Shown: positions 1 through 7,021, numbered from the stretch's first letter. The stretch: 8,086 bases of DNA from a bacterium HR32 (GCA_002898935.1 BEII01000051.1:1-8086), one strand, 5' to 3'. Made by a program: numbers and translations. The notes: a model not told the origin generated them from the letters alone.

Positions 1-1474
1 CAGGCGGTCGGGCCGGCGGCTCCTCGGAGTGTTCCTCACCCACGGGCACGAGGACCATGTGGGCAGCCTTTCGTTCCTCCTGCGGGAGTTCCGGGTACCC
101 GTGTACGGGACGCCCCTCACCGTGGGCTTGGTCCGCAACAAGGTCCGCGACGGCGACCTGCACGCGGTGAAGCCGCGCCAGCGGGTGCGGCTGGGGCCGT
201 TCGAGGCGGAGTGGGTACGGGTGGCGCACAGCGTCCCCGATAGCTGCAGCGTGGCCGTGCGCACGCCCGCCGGGACGGTGGTGGTGAGCGGAGACTTCAA
301 GTTCGACCAGACGCCGGTGGACGGCCGCCCCACGGACGTGGCGCGGCTGGCAGAGCTGGGGGAAGAGGGGGTCCTGGCGCTCCTGCTGGACAGCACCAAC
401 GTGGAGCGGCCGGGGATCACGCCGTCCGAGCGGGTGGTGGGGGACCGGTTCGTCGAGCTGTTCTCCCACGCCCCGGGTCGGGTGCTCCTGACCACCTTCG
501 CCAGCAACGTCCACCGGATCCAGCAGGCCTTCGACGCCGCGGTCCGGACGGGGCGTCGGGTGGCCGCCGTGGGCCGGAGCATGGTGGAGGTGATCCGGGC
601 GGCCTCCGAGCTCGGCTACCTGAAGATTCCCAGGGGCGCGTACGTCTCCGTGGAGGAGGCGAGCCGCCTCGCGGACCGCAAGGTGCTGCTGCTCGTGACG
701 GGCTCGCAGGGGGAACCCCTGTCCGCGCTGACCCGGATTTCCACGGGATCGCACAAGCAGGTGCGCCTGAAGAAGGGCGACACCGTGGTGTTCAGCGCGT
801 CGCCCATCCCCGGCAACGAGGGCATGGTGGCCCGCACGATCAACCACCTGTTCAAGCACGGCGCGGAGGTGGTATACGGCCCGACCTCCGGCGCGCACGT
901 TTCCGGACACGGCTCCCAGGAGGAGCTGCGGCTGATGATCCACCTCCTGCGGCCCCGGTACGTGGTCCCGGTCCACGGCGAGTACCGCCACCTCGTGCTG
1001 AACGCCCGGCTGGCGCACAGCGTGGGCGTACCGACGGATCGGGTGCTGGTGGGCGAGAACGGCTCGGTGTTCGAGTTCCGAAATGGTGAGGGCCGCGTGG
1101 CCGGCCACGAAGAGGTGGGCAACGTGCTGGTGGACGGGCTCGGCGTGGGCGATGTCGGGGCCGTGGTGTTGCGCGACCGGCAGCACCTGGCCCGGGACGG
1201 GGTGCTCATCGTGCTCGTGGCCCTGGACCGCCAGACGGGGCGGTGGGTGCAGGGTCCGGAGGTGATCTCCCGGGGCTTCGTCTACCAGCGGGGCTCGGAG
1301 GAGCTGATCGAAGCCGTCAAGGAACAGGCCCGGCAGGCGGTGGACCGCTGCCGCAAGCAGGGGCAGACGGAGTTCGGTGCCGTGCGCTCCGAGATCCGCG
1401 AGCAGGTGTCGCGCTTCGTGTACGACCGGACCGGCCGACAGCCCATGGTCCTACCCCTGCTGGTGGAGGTGTAG
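1..1474 (+). CDS. rnj: Ribonuclease J (metallo-beta-lactamase/beta-CASP RNase), 5' end cut by window edge
   Basis: Zinc-dependent cytoplasmic RNase with 5'-to-3' exonuclease and endonuclease activity, used in mRNA decay and rRNA maturation. The reading frame is open from base 2, so the start lies upstream. About 490 codons are present; the family is usually about 550-560 aa, so roughly 65-70 N-terminal residues are missing. Visible motifs: the metal-binding HGHEDH box (about 41-58), the later metal ligands in HSVPDS (His at 227-229) and SGDFKFD (Asp at 293-295), DSTNVERPG (389-415), the beta-CASP segment with TGSQGEP and SASPIPGNE, then SGHGSQEEL (about 902-928) and PVHGEYRHL (about 968-994), which complete the active site. 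The C-terminal domain, with DVGAVVLRDRQHL and the ending RQPMVLPLLVEV, is typical of RNase J and separates it from other beta-CASP proteins. J1 versus J2 cannot be decided. The internal GTG at 29 lies inside the first metal motif's strand and is not the start. Confidence 0.96.
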   Translation, partial: RRSGRRLLGVFLTHGHEDHVGSLSFLLREFRVPVYGTPLTVGLVRNKVRDGDLHAVKPRQRVRLGPFEAEWVRVAHSVPDSCSVAVRTPAGTVVVSGDFKFDQTPVDGRPTDVARLAELGEEGVLALLLDSTNVERPGITPSERVVGDRFVELFSHAPGRVLLTTFASNVHRIQQAFDAAVRTGRRVAAVGRSMVEVIRAASELGYLKIPRGAYVSVEEASRLADRKVLLLVTGSQGEPLSALTRISTGSHKQVRLKKGDTVVFSASPIPGNEGMVARTINHLFKHGAEVVYGPTSGAHVSGHGSQEELRLMIHLLRPRYVVPVHGEYRHLVLNARLAHSVGVPTDRVLVGENGSVFEFRNGEGRVAGHEEVGNVLVDGLGVGDVGAVVLRDRQHLARDGVLIVLVALDRQTGRWVQGPEVISRGFVYQRGSEELIEAVKEQARQAVDRCRKQGQTEFGAVRSEIREQVSRFVYDRTGRQPMVLPLLVEV

Positions 1475-1544
1475 GCCGCGCAGGAGGAGGAACTCCAGGC
1501 GCCGAACGTACGCTGGATAGACGCAGCAGGCGACGGAGCAGCCG

Positions 1545-2354
1545 ATGCCGCAGAGCTGGCAGTTCGCCCTCCTGGGGATCGTCCAGGGCCTCACGGAGTT
1601 CCTGCCCGTCAGCAGCTCGGCCCACCTCGTGTTCGCAGAGGCTCTGCTCGGAGTGCAGCGGGTCGGGGTGCTCCTGGAGGCGGTGGTGCACGTGGGTACC
1701 GTGGCCGCGGTGTTGGTCCTGTACGGCCGCGACCTCGTGAGCATGTTCGCCGCTTGGGCCCGTGCGCCTCGCACCGCGGCCGGCCCGGGCCGGGCGGTTT
1801 GGCTGCTCCTGTGGACCACGGTCGTGACGGGTGCTCTCGGCTTTGCGTTCCGCGAGCCGCTTGAAGCCATGTTCGCCTCCGTCCGGGCCACCGCTTTGCA
1901 GCTCGTGCTCACCGGTTTCGTCCTGTGGTGGGCCCGAGAGCGGGAGGGCCGTAGCCTCGACGCCATGACGTGGGCTGACGCCGGCTGGATCGGCGTGGCG
2001 CAGGCGGTGGCCATCGTGCCCGGGATCTCCCGCTCCGGGATCACCATCGCCGCCGGCCTCTGGCGCGGCCTTTCCAGAGAAGAGGCGGCGCGGTACTCCT
2101 TCCTTGCGTCCGTGCCGGCCATCCTCGGCGCTGCCGGCTACTCCCTGGCCACGGAGTGGGGAGGAGCCGCGGCCCACGGCTACGGTCCGGGCAACCTGGC
2201 CTTGGCGTTCGTGACCGCGCTGGCCTCGGGCGTCGCCGCCATCCTGTGGCTCGTGGCGTTCGTCCGGCGCGGGCAACTCCGCGCGTTCGCGTACTACTGC
2301 TGGGTCGTGGGCGCGGCGGTGTTCGGGCTCAGCGTTTGGAAGGGGGTCCCGTGA
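1545..2354 (+). CDS. uppP: Undecaprenyl-diphosphatase UppP (BacA family)
   Basis: Integral membrane phosphatase that converts undecaprenyl diphosphate to undecaprenyl phosphate, recycling the lipid carrier for peptidoglycan and other envelope polymers; overexpression is known to give bacitracin resistance. The 269-aa length is normal. Both family signatures are present: the QxxxE motif followed by FLPVSSSAH (residues 14-27, with Gln14, Glu18 and His27) and PGISRSGIT (159-167, with Arg163). The EAVVHVGT segment (45-52) and GLSREEAARYSFLASVPAILGA (171-196) also match the family. Several hydrophobic segments are visible, including about 83-101, 115-130, 146-159, 185-201, 218-240 and 248-265. The ATG start has GGAG at 1535-1538, six bases upstream, and begins just before the first motif as expected. 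It follows rnj after 70 bp and its stop overlaps the ftsK start, so uppP and ftsK are probably co-transcribed. Confidence 0.96.
   Translation: MPQSWQFALLGIVQGLTEFLPVSSSAHLVFAEALLGVQRVGVLLEAVVHVGTVAAVLVLYGRDLVSMFAAWARAPRTAAGPGRAVWLLLWTTVVTGALGFAFREPLEAMFASVRATALQLVLTGFVLWWAREREGRSLDAMTWADAGWIGVAQAVAIVPGISRSGITIAAGLWRGLSREEAARYSFLASVPAILGAAGYSLATEWGGAAAHGYGPGNLALAFVTALASGVAAILWLVAFVRRGQLRAFAYYCWVVGAAVFGLSVWKGVP
2338..2354 (+). promoter_or_regulatory. ftsK ribosome binding site and uppP/ftsK GTGA stop-start overlap
   Basis: A purine run GGAAGGGGG (2338-2346) inside the last uppP codons sits four bases before GTG at 2351. The GTG overlaps the uppP TGA (2352-2354) in the sequence GTGA. This decides the ftsK start: the same frame is open much further upstream, but that part only shadows uppP. 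The overlap suggests translational coupling. Confidence 0.8.
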
Positions 2355-4672
2355 GGCCCAGGGCGCTCGCCCGCCGGACTAGGGCGCGGGCGCGGCCGGG
2401 CCCGCGGGGCGCGAAGGACAGGAGCCGACGGGTGCTCCGGGCCGTAGGTGCCCTTTGCCTGGCCGGAGCCGCGGTGGGAGCCGCGAGCCTGCTGCCGGGG
2501 GCGGCCGGTATCGTACCCCGGTACGTACGCGCGTGGGAGCAGACGCTGTTCGGCGCCCAGGCGTGGGTCGCACCCGCGCTCCTTGCCCTCGCCGCCCTCG
2601 TGCTGCTGGCCGTGGAGAAGCCTCGCCTCACCCGCAGGCTCGGGGGCCTGTTGCTGCTGGTCGCGTCTTCCCTCGCGCTGGCGCACACAGCGGTGCCGGC
2701 CGGCCGCGAGTGGGAGCGCGCGCTGGCAGGGCAGGGTGGGGGGCTGGTGGGCGCGGTGCAGGCGTGGGCGTGGCGCCGGCTGGGTGGCGAGGCGGGTCTG
2801 TTCGTGGGCGCCCTGCTGGTCGCGGGGCTCGGAGTCTTCCTCATGTCCCGGTGGAGCGTACTGGCCGCCCTGGAGGCGGTCGCGAGGGGGACGCTGCTGG
2901 CGGGGGTGTTTGCGGGCCGGGCCGCGGCGCGCGCGGCGCGAGGAGCGCGGCGGGCTGTGTCCGCAGCCTGGGTGGCGGCGGTGGGCTTCGCTGTCGGAAT
3001 CCGGGAGCGCCTGCGGGAGCGGGCGGAACGGCCGCAGGAGCCCGAGGAGGTGCCCGCTCCGCCCTTCGTGCTGCAGAGCCCGTCGGCAGAGCCGCAAGCT
3101 CAGGTGGCGGAAGAACCGCCCGAGCCCGCGAGGCCGAAGCGCCGGCCGCCCCGTGTTCAGCAGGAGCCTCTCCCGCTGGACCTGCCGGCCTCCCAGGCGC
3201 CAGGTGCCTGGCGGCTCCCTCCGATCTCGCTGCTGGAGCCCGCCCAGCCCGCTCGGAGCCGCACCCGTCTGGACCCGCAGGAGGTGGCCCGCAGCCTGGA
3301 GGCCACGTTGAAGTCGTTCGGCGTGGAGGCGCGGTGCGTGGGCTGGGAGCTGGGGCCGGTGGTGACCCGGTACGAGCTGCAGCCCGCGCCGGGGGTGAAG
3401 GTGCAGAGGATCACGAGCCTGGCGAACGACATCGCCCTCGCCCTGGCCGCGTCCTCCGTGCGCATCGAGGCGCCCATCCCAGGCAAGTCCGCGGTGGGGA
3501 TCGAGCTGCCGAACGAGAAGGCCGCGCTGGTGACGCTGCGGGAGATCCTGGAGAGCCCCGCGTTCCAGCGGCCGGACCCCTTGCTGGTGGCCCTCGGGAA
3601 GGATATCGCAGGTTACCCCGTGGTGGCGAACCTGGTGGAGATGCCGCACCTGCTGATCGCGGGCGCCACGGGCTCCGGCAAGAGCGTGGCCCTCAACACC
3701 CTGGTCTGCAGCGTGCTCATGCGGGCCACCCCGGAGGCGGTCCGGTTCCTGATGATCGACCCGAAGCGGGTGGAGCTGAGCCACTACGAAGAGGTCCCGC
3801 ACCTCCTCGTGCCCGTGGTGAAGAACCCCAAGGAGGCTGCCGCGAAGCTGCGGAAGGTCATCCAAGGCATGGAGCGGCGCTACGAGCTGTTCGCCCACGC
3901 CACGGTGCGCAACGTGCAAGCCTTCAACGCCCTCCCACCCGAGGAACGGCAGCGGGCGGTGGGCGCGGTGGCGGGCGACAAGCTGGGCGAAAACCCCGAC
4001 GGTTCGCTTCCCTACGTGGTGATCGTGGTGGACGAGCTGGCGGACCTGATGATGGTGGCGCCCGCGGAGTTCGAGGACAGCATCGTGCGCCTGGCGCAGA
4101 TGGCCCGCGCCACGGGCATCCACCTGGTGGTGGCGACCCAGAGGCCGTCCGTGGACGTCATCACGGGACTGATCAAAGCCAACATCCCCTCCAGGATCGC
4201 CTTCGCCACCTCCAGCATGGTGGACTCGCGGACCATCCTGGACGCGCCGGGAGCCGAGAAGCTCCTGGGACGCGGCGACATGCTGTACCTGCCCATCGGC
4301 GCCAGCCGGCCCACCCGCGTGCAGGGCGCGTACGTTTCGGACGCGGAGATCGGCCGGATCGTAGACTTCTGGAAGGACCAGGGACGCCCCGCCTACGACG
4401 CCACCCTGCTGCAGGCGCAGCCCGCAGAGGAAGGCGAGGCGGACGAGGACGAGCTGCTGGGCCAGGCGGCGCGCATCGTCGTCCAGGCCGGCTACGGGTC
4501 GGTGTCGCTGCTGCAGCGGAAGATGAAGATCGGGTACGTGCGAGCCGCGCGGCTGGTGGACCAGCTGGAGGCCAAGGGCATCGTCGGGCCGCCACAGGGC
4601 AGCAACCCGCGGGAGGTCCTGGTCAGCCTCGAGGAACTCGACCGCCTGCTGGGCGCCCCGCAGGGGCGGTAG
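2351..4672 (+). CDS. ftsK: DNA translocase FtsK/SpoIIIE
   Basis: Membrane-anchored hexameric ATPase that pumps double-stranded DNA through the division septum and helps resolve the chromosome termini. With the GTG start the protein is 773 aa, close to SpoIIIE and much shorter than E. coli FtsK. Order of parts: a basic N-terminus (1-30); four likely membrane helices (about 29-49, 71-88, 97-115, 147-166); an Ala/Arg-rich stretch (about 179-225); a Pro/Glu-rich linker (about 226-305); an alpha domain (about 306-420, with GPVVTRYELQPAPGVKV); and a RecA-like motor. The motor has Walker A GATGSGKS (438-445, Lys444), DPKRVELSHYE (470-480), Walker B VVIVVDELADLMM (556-568, Asp561 and Glu562), ATQRPSVDVITG (595-606) and GRGDMLYLP (640-648). 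A winged-helix gamma domain (about 700-760, with SVSLLQRKMKIGYVRAARL) reads polar DNA motifs. It is complete with no missing catalytic residue. Nothing indicates whether it is sporulation-specific. Confidence 0.97.
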   Translation: MRPRALARRTRARARPGPRGAKDRSRRVLRAVGALCLAGAAVGAASLLPGAAGIVPRYVRAWEQTLFGAQAWVAPALLALAALVLLAVEKPRLTRRLGGLLLLVASSLALAHTAVPAGREWERALAGQGGGLVGAVQAWAWRRLGGEAGLFVGALLVAGLGVFLMSRWSVLAALEAVARGTLLAGVFAGRAAARAARGARRAVSAAWVAAVGFAVGIRERLRERAERPQEPEEVPAPPFVLQSPSAEPQAQVAEEPPEPARPKRRPPRVQQEPLPLDLPASQAPGAWRLPPISLLEPAQPARSRTRLDPQEVARSLEATLKSFGVEARCVGWELGPVVTRYELQPAPGVKVQRITSLANDIALALAASSVRIEAPIPGKSAVGIELPNEKAALVTLREILESPAFQRPDPLLVALGKDIAGYPVVANLVEMPHLLIAGATGSGKSVALNTLVCSVLMRATPEAVRFLMIDPKRVELSHYEEVPHLLVPVVKNPKEAAAKLRKVIQGMERRYELFAHATVRNVQAFNALPPEERQRAVGAVAGDKLGENPDGSLPYVVIVVDELADLMMVAPAEFEDSIVRLAQMARATGIHLVVATQRPSVDVITGLIKANIPSRIAFATSSMVDSRTILDAPGAEKLLGRGDMLYLPIGASRPTRVQGAYVSDAEIGRIVDFWKDQGRPAYDATLLQAQPAEEGEADEDELLGQAARIVVQAGYGSVSLLQRKMKIGYVRAARLVDQLEAKGIVGPPQGSNPREVLVSLEELDRLLGAPQGR

Positions 4673-4695
4673 GCGCTGGTCTCCCTGTTCGCAAG

Positions 4696-4715
4696 CGTTC
4701 CCCGGACATGCTCCT
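4696..4715 (+). repeat. Degenerate 20-bp motif, copy 1
   Basis: The segment CGTT-N3-CGGACA-N-GCTCCT recurs at 5145-5164 in the same orientation with 16 of 20 positions identical. The two copies flank the small gene at 4872-5117. The resemblance is short and could be chance in GC-rich DNA. Confidence 0.3.
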
Positions 4716-4859
4716 TGGGCGGCGCGGCCACGCCTCCTGCAGCCTGATCCGCTGCCCCTGCCTGGACGACCACCACGGCCCGGGGAGTCTCGGCCCCGCG
4801 CACGGCTGCCCCGCAGGACTCCGCGACCCCTCCCACCTCAACGTGGTAGCCTCTGCGCC

Positions 4860-4867
4860 GAGGAGGT
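4860..4867 (+). promoter_or_regulatory. Strong Shine-Dalgarno of the 81-aa membrane protein gene
   Basis: GAGGAGGT is nearly a full match to the anti-Shine-Dalgarno end of 16S rRNA and lies four to five bases before the ATG at 4872. It is the best ribosome binding site in the window and is the main reason to accept this short frame as a real gene. Confidence 0.8.
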
Positions 4868-4871
4868 CGGA

Positions 4872-5117
4872 ATGGCACCCGCGAGCCTCGAAGAGCGGGT
4901 CGCGTACCTGGAGGGCAAGGTCGAGGAACACTCCCGCGGCTACGCCCAGATCCGGGACGACATCCAGCAGGTCCTCCAACTGGACCGGCGCCTCAGCGCC
5001 CGCATCGACGCCCTGGACCAGAATTTCAGCCGGTGGCTCGCCTGGCTGAAGGGGATCCTGGTCACCGCCCTCCTGGCCCAGCTCGGCCTCCTCCGCGCCG
5101 CCCTGTTCCGCCGCTAG
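4872..5117 (+). CDS. Small coiled-coil protein with C-terminal membrane anchor, family not recognised
   Basis: The product is 81 aa. Residues 5-50 are strongly helical with heptad-like hydrophobic spacing (LEERVAYLEGKVEEH, then IQQVLQLDRRLSARIDAL), consistent with a coiled coil. Residues about 55-78 (WLAWLKGILVTALLAQLGLL and following) form one hydrophobic segment, and the protein ends in Arg-Arg. There is no signal peptide, so it is probably tail-anchored with the coiled coil in the cytoplasm. The layout recalls small XhlA-like (haemolysin XhlA family) proteins, but sequence identity to that family cannot be claimed from reading alone. Support for a real gene is the excellent ribosome binding site and the coherent amphipathic/hydrophobic pattern. 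It stands alone: 199 bp after ftsK and convergent with psuG, so gene context gives no function. Confidence 0.75.
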   Translation: MAPASLEERVAYLEGKVEEHSRGYAQIRDDIQQVLQLDRRLSARIDALDQNFSRWLAWLKGILVTALLAQLGLLRAALFRR

Positions 5118-5169
5118 ACCGCCCCCAGTCCCCCTCTGCAGGAACGTTTGTCGGACACGCTCCTAAGAC
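5118..5169. other. Convergent intergenic spacer between the small gene and psuG
   Basis: Fifty-two bases separate the stop codons of two converging genes. A bidirectional terminator would be expected here, but no hairpin with a T-run is visible. Copy 2 of the degenerate motif fills its right end. Confidence 0.4.
5145..5164 (+). repeat. Degenerate 20-bp motif, copy 2
   Basis: This is the partner of the motif at 4696-4715, with CGTT, CGGACA and GCTCCT blocks at the same spacing and 4 mismatches in 20. It ends six bases before the psuG stop codon. Its function is unknown. Confidence 0.3.
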
Positions 5170-6069
5170 CTAGCCCGACGGGAGTTCCGCGAGCGCGACC
5201 GCCACCTGGGCCGCGAGGCGGGCGTTGGCGCGCAGGAGTGCTGTGTTCGCGCGCAGGGCCCGTCCTCCGGTGAGTTCCGAGAAAGCCGACAGGAGGTAGG
5301 GGGTGAGGTCCGGGCCACGCACGCCCTCCTCTGCCGCGCGGGCCGTGGCGAGCCGTACCGCGGCGGTGACGTCCTCCAGGGGTAGGCCCGCGTCCGACGG
5401 GACCGGGTTTGCGACCAGCAGGCCGGACCGCTGGCCCAGGGCACGCTTGGCCTGGAGCACGCGCGCCACCTCCTGCGGAGAGTCCACACGCCGGGGTGCC
5501 CGAAGGCCACAGCTCGCAGCGTAGAAGTATGGGAACCAGTCCGTCCCGTAGCTCAACACGGTCACGCCCAGCGTGTCCAGGGCCTCCAGGGTGAGCGACG
5601 GGTCGCAGACCGCCTTGGCGCCGGAACACACCACGGCCACGGGGTGTTCGGCCAGGGCGCGCAGATCGCTCGAGACGTCCCACGTCTGCTGCGCGCCCAG
5701 GTGCACCCCTCCGACCCCGCCGGTGGCCACCACGGCGGCGCCCAGGACGTCAGCCACGGCCACGGTCGCGGACACTGTGAGCCCGCCCGTGACCCCGTAC
5801 GCCACGGCCACGGAGAGGTCCCGGGAGGCGACCTTCCAAACCTCCGGGCGGCGCAGCCGCGCGAGCTGCTCTGTGGAAGCACCCACCACCACCTTTCCGT
5901 CCAGCACGGCTACCGCGGCCGGGAGGGCGCACCCCTCGCGCACCTCCGCCTGCAGCGCGGCCGCGACCTCCAGGGCGTGCGGGTCTGGAAGGCCGTGGGA
6001 GACCACGGCGGTCTCCAAAAAGACCACGGGCCTTCCGGAGGAAAGGGCGTCGGCGAGTTCGGGTTCCAC
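5170..6069 (-). CDS. psuG: Pseudouridine-5'-phosphate glycosidase
   Basis: Breaks the C-C glycosidic bond of pseudouridine 5'-phosphate to give uracil and ribose 5-phosphate (the reverse reaction is favoured in vitro). The product is 299 aa, the usual family length. Active-site residues known from E. coli PsuG are all found with near-identical spacing: Glu19 in VFLETAVVSHG (E. coli Glu31), Lys79 in KVASRDL (Lys93), Asp135 in WDVSSDL (Asp149) and the catalytic Lys152 in SGAKAVCD (Lys166). Other family blocks are TGGVGGVH (117-123), WFPYFYAASCG (178-188), NPVP (221-224) and LTGGRALRANTALL (266-279). The GTG start is the first usual start codon after the upstream psuK stop and puts ELADALSSGRPVV at the normal N-terminus. 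No good Shine-Dalgarno precedes it, unlike the other genes here. It is second in a two-gene - strand operon with psuK. Confidence 0.95.
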   Translation of the reverse strand: MEPELADALSSGRPVVFLETAVVSHGLPDPHALEVAAALQAEVREGCALPAAVAVLDGKVVVGASTEQLARLRRPEVWKVASRDLSVAVAYGVTGGLTVSATVAVADVLGAAVVATGGVGGVHLGAQQTWDVSSDLRALAEHPVAVVCSGAKAVCDPSLTLEALDTLGVTVLSYGTDWFPYFYAASCGLRAPRRVDSPQEVARVLQAKRALGQRSGLLVANPVPSDAGLPLEDVTAAVRLATARAAEEGVRGPDLTPYLLSAFSELTGGRALRANTALLRANARLAAQVAVALAELPSG

Positions 6070-6081
6070 GTGAAACGCGCT

Positions 6082-6096
6082 GGACCACCCCGGTCC
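6082..6096 (-). other. Hairpin just upstream of psuG
   Basis: GGACC and GGTCC form a perfect 5-bp stem with a 5-base loop. Two more G-C pairs can form outside a single bulged base (6079-6080 with 6097-6098). It lies 12 bases before the psuG GTG, where a ribosome would load, so it may affect psuG translation; this is inferred. Confidence 0.45.
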
Positions 6097-6102
6097 GCTG
6101 AT

Positions 6103-6116
6103 CGTCCTTTCGGACG
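6103..6116 (-). other. GNRA-type hairpin in the psuK-psuG spacer
   Basis: On the psu operon strand, CGTCC and GGACG pair around a GAAA loop. GAAA is a stable GNRA tetraloop only in the - strand transcript; the + strand loop would be TTTC. It begins six bases after the psuK stop codon. No T-run follows, so it is not an intrinsic terminator; an mRNA-stability or processing role is possible. Confidence 0.45.
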
Positions 6117-6121
6117 GGTTT

Positions 6122-7021
6122 CTAGCAGGAAGCCGCCCTGGCACGCAGCACCTCCCAAGACAGTTCCGTGCACGTGCTCCCTTCGACCCCGACGGTGAGG
6201 GCGCCTGCCCACACGCACAGCCGCGCGAGCTCCTCCGGCGGGGTTCCGCGCAGGAGGCCGTACACCGCGCAGGCGGCGACCGCGTCACCGGCCCCCGTGG
6301 GGTCCGCCGCGGCCACGGACGGGGCTGGCAGGTACAACGTCTGTTGCCCGGCCCACACGAGCCCCTGCGGCCCCAGGGTGATGACCACCGTCCCGCAGCC
6401 CTCCTGGATCGTCCGCCGGGCGGCGTCCAGGGCGGCTTTTGGCCCGTCCACCGGAGCGCCGACGAGGACTTCCGCCTCCGCCGCGCTGCACACGAGCAGC
6501 CACGCGCCCCGCAGGTGCGGTCGCAGGCGCGCTGCCTTGGCCGCGGAAACCGCGAGCAGCCCGAGACGGGGCGCGAGGGCCGCCGCAGCCGCCAGGGTGG
6601 CCCCGGACAGGTTGGCGTCCGCCACCACCGCGTCCAGTGGGCCGCACTCCCGCGCGAACCCCACGACGTCCTCTGGCCGCAGGCCCTCACACGCGGACAG
6701 GTCCGAGACCGCCCACAGCCGCTCCCCGGCCGAGGTCAAGGCCACGTACACGTCCGGGCGCGCGGCCTCGCGTCGCGCGTACACCCGTACACCCGCCTGT
6801 TCGGTCGCGCGCACCACCAGGTCGGAGAGGACGTCTGTCCCCGCGGCGCACACGAGCGAGGTCCGCGCGCCGAGCCGCGCCAGGTTCTCGGCCACGTTGC
6901 GGGCAGCCCCGCCCGGGCCGAACCGAACCCGGCCGGGCGTGCTCTGACCTGGTTGGGGGCGGTCTGCCTGGGCCACCACGTCCAGGTTTGCAGCACCCAC
7001 CAACAGGACCGAAGGTCTCAC
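6122..7021 (-). CDS. psuK: PfkB-family carbohydrate kinase, probable pseudouridine kinase
   Basis: Probably phosphorylates pseudouridine at the 5' position using ATP, supplying the PsuG substrate. The product is 299 aa. Ribokinase-fold features: an N-terminal strand and substrate motif VLLVGAANLDVVAQ (5-18); PfkB signature 1 region GPGGAARNVAENLARLG (35-51); VVITLGPQGLVWA (212-224); and signature 2 DPTGAGDAVAA (240-250), with catalytic base Asp246 and the GAGD anion hole (243-246). The usual NxxE magnesium motif reads SAAE (179-182), with Ser in place of Asn. The tail AGALTVGVEGST-x3-LSWE resembles PsuK proteins. The GTG start at 7021 is preferred because GGAGG (7027-7031 on the + map) lies five bases upstream; another GTG five codons upstream overlaps that site. 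Family assignment is firm. The pseudouridine specificity rests on the adjacent psuG, since PfkB substrates are hard to tell from sequence. Confidence 0.9.
   Translation of the reverse strand: MRPSVLLVGAANLDVVAQADRPQPGQSTPGRVRFGPGGAARNVAENLARLGARTSLVCAAGTDVLSDLVVRATEQAGVRVYARREAARPDVYVALTSAGERLWAVSDLSACEGLRPEDVVGFARECGPLDAVVADANLSGATLAAAAALAPRLGLLAVSAAKAARLRPHLRGAWLLVCSAAEAEVLVGAPVDGPKAALDAARRTIQEGCGTVVITLGPQGLVWAGQQTLYLPAPSVAAADPTGAGDAVAACAVYGLLRGTPPEELARLCVWAGALTVGVEGSTCTELSWEVLRARAASC

Larger units (their letters stand above)
4673..4871 (+). other. Intergenic region between ftsK and the small membrane-protein gene
   Basis: This stretch of 199 bp contains no convincing gene. One weak inverted repeat, GCAGC/GCTGC (4739-4743 with 4751-4755, 7-base loop), lacks a T-run and is poor evidence for a terminator. 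One copy of a degenerate 20-bp motif lies at 4696-4715. The promoter of the small downstream gene is probably here, but no clear -35/-10 pair can be named. Confidence 0.4.

Noticed and set aside
1475..1544. Possible promoter or terminator between rnj and uppP
   Set aside because: Only a 4-bp GGAG/CTCC inverted repeat and no clear -35/-10 pair are visible in the 70 bp, so nothing beyond the uppP ribosome site is supported.
2729..2736. GGGCAGGG, matching the E. coli FtsK orienting consensus GGGNAGGG
   Set aside because: A single 8-mer inside ftsK in GC-rich DNA is expected by chance, and orienting motifs differ between phyla.
2294..4123. Long antisense open frame (609 codons) across ftsK, and similar long frames elsewhere
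   Set aside because: These frames are His/Arg/Gly/Pro-rich with no recognisable motif and lie opposite clear genes. They arise because stop codons are rare in DNA this GC-rich.
4739..4755. GCAGC/GCTGC hairpin as an ftsK terminator
   Set aside because: The stem has only 5 bp and no T-run follows; too weak to call.
2455..5049. 864-codon + strand frame overlapping ftsK and running through the 4673-4871 gap
   Set aside because: It is composed almost wholly of Gly, Arg, Ala and Pro in a shifted frame of ftsK, with no domain; a shadow of the real gene.
5142..5155. GAAC-N4-GTC sequence resembling a Gram-positive LexA box
   Set aside because: The right half-site does not match GTTC, and it lies in a convergent spacer where no promoter is expected.
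5170..6690. Apparent longer psuG frame reaching into psuK, suggesting a kinase-glycosidase fusion
   Set aside because: Fused kinase-glycosidase proteins exist in eukaryotes, but here the kinase is read in a different frame and ends with its own TAG before the psuG GTG. The upstream part of this frame is a shadow.
5170..7021. psuK and psuG both encode exactly 299 residues
   Set aside because: The two proteins belong to unrelated folds and show no shared sequence; the equal length is coincidence.
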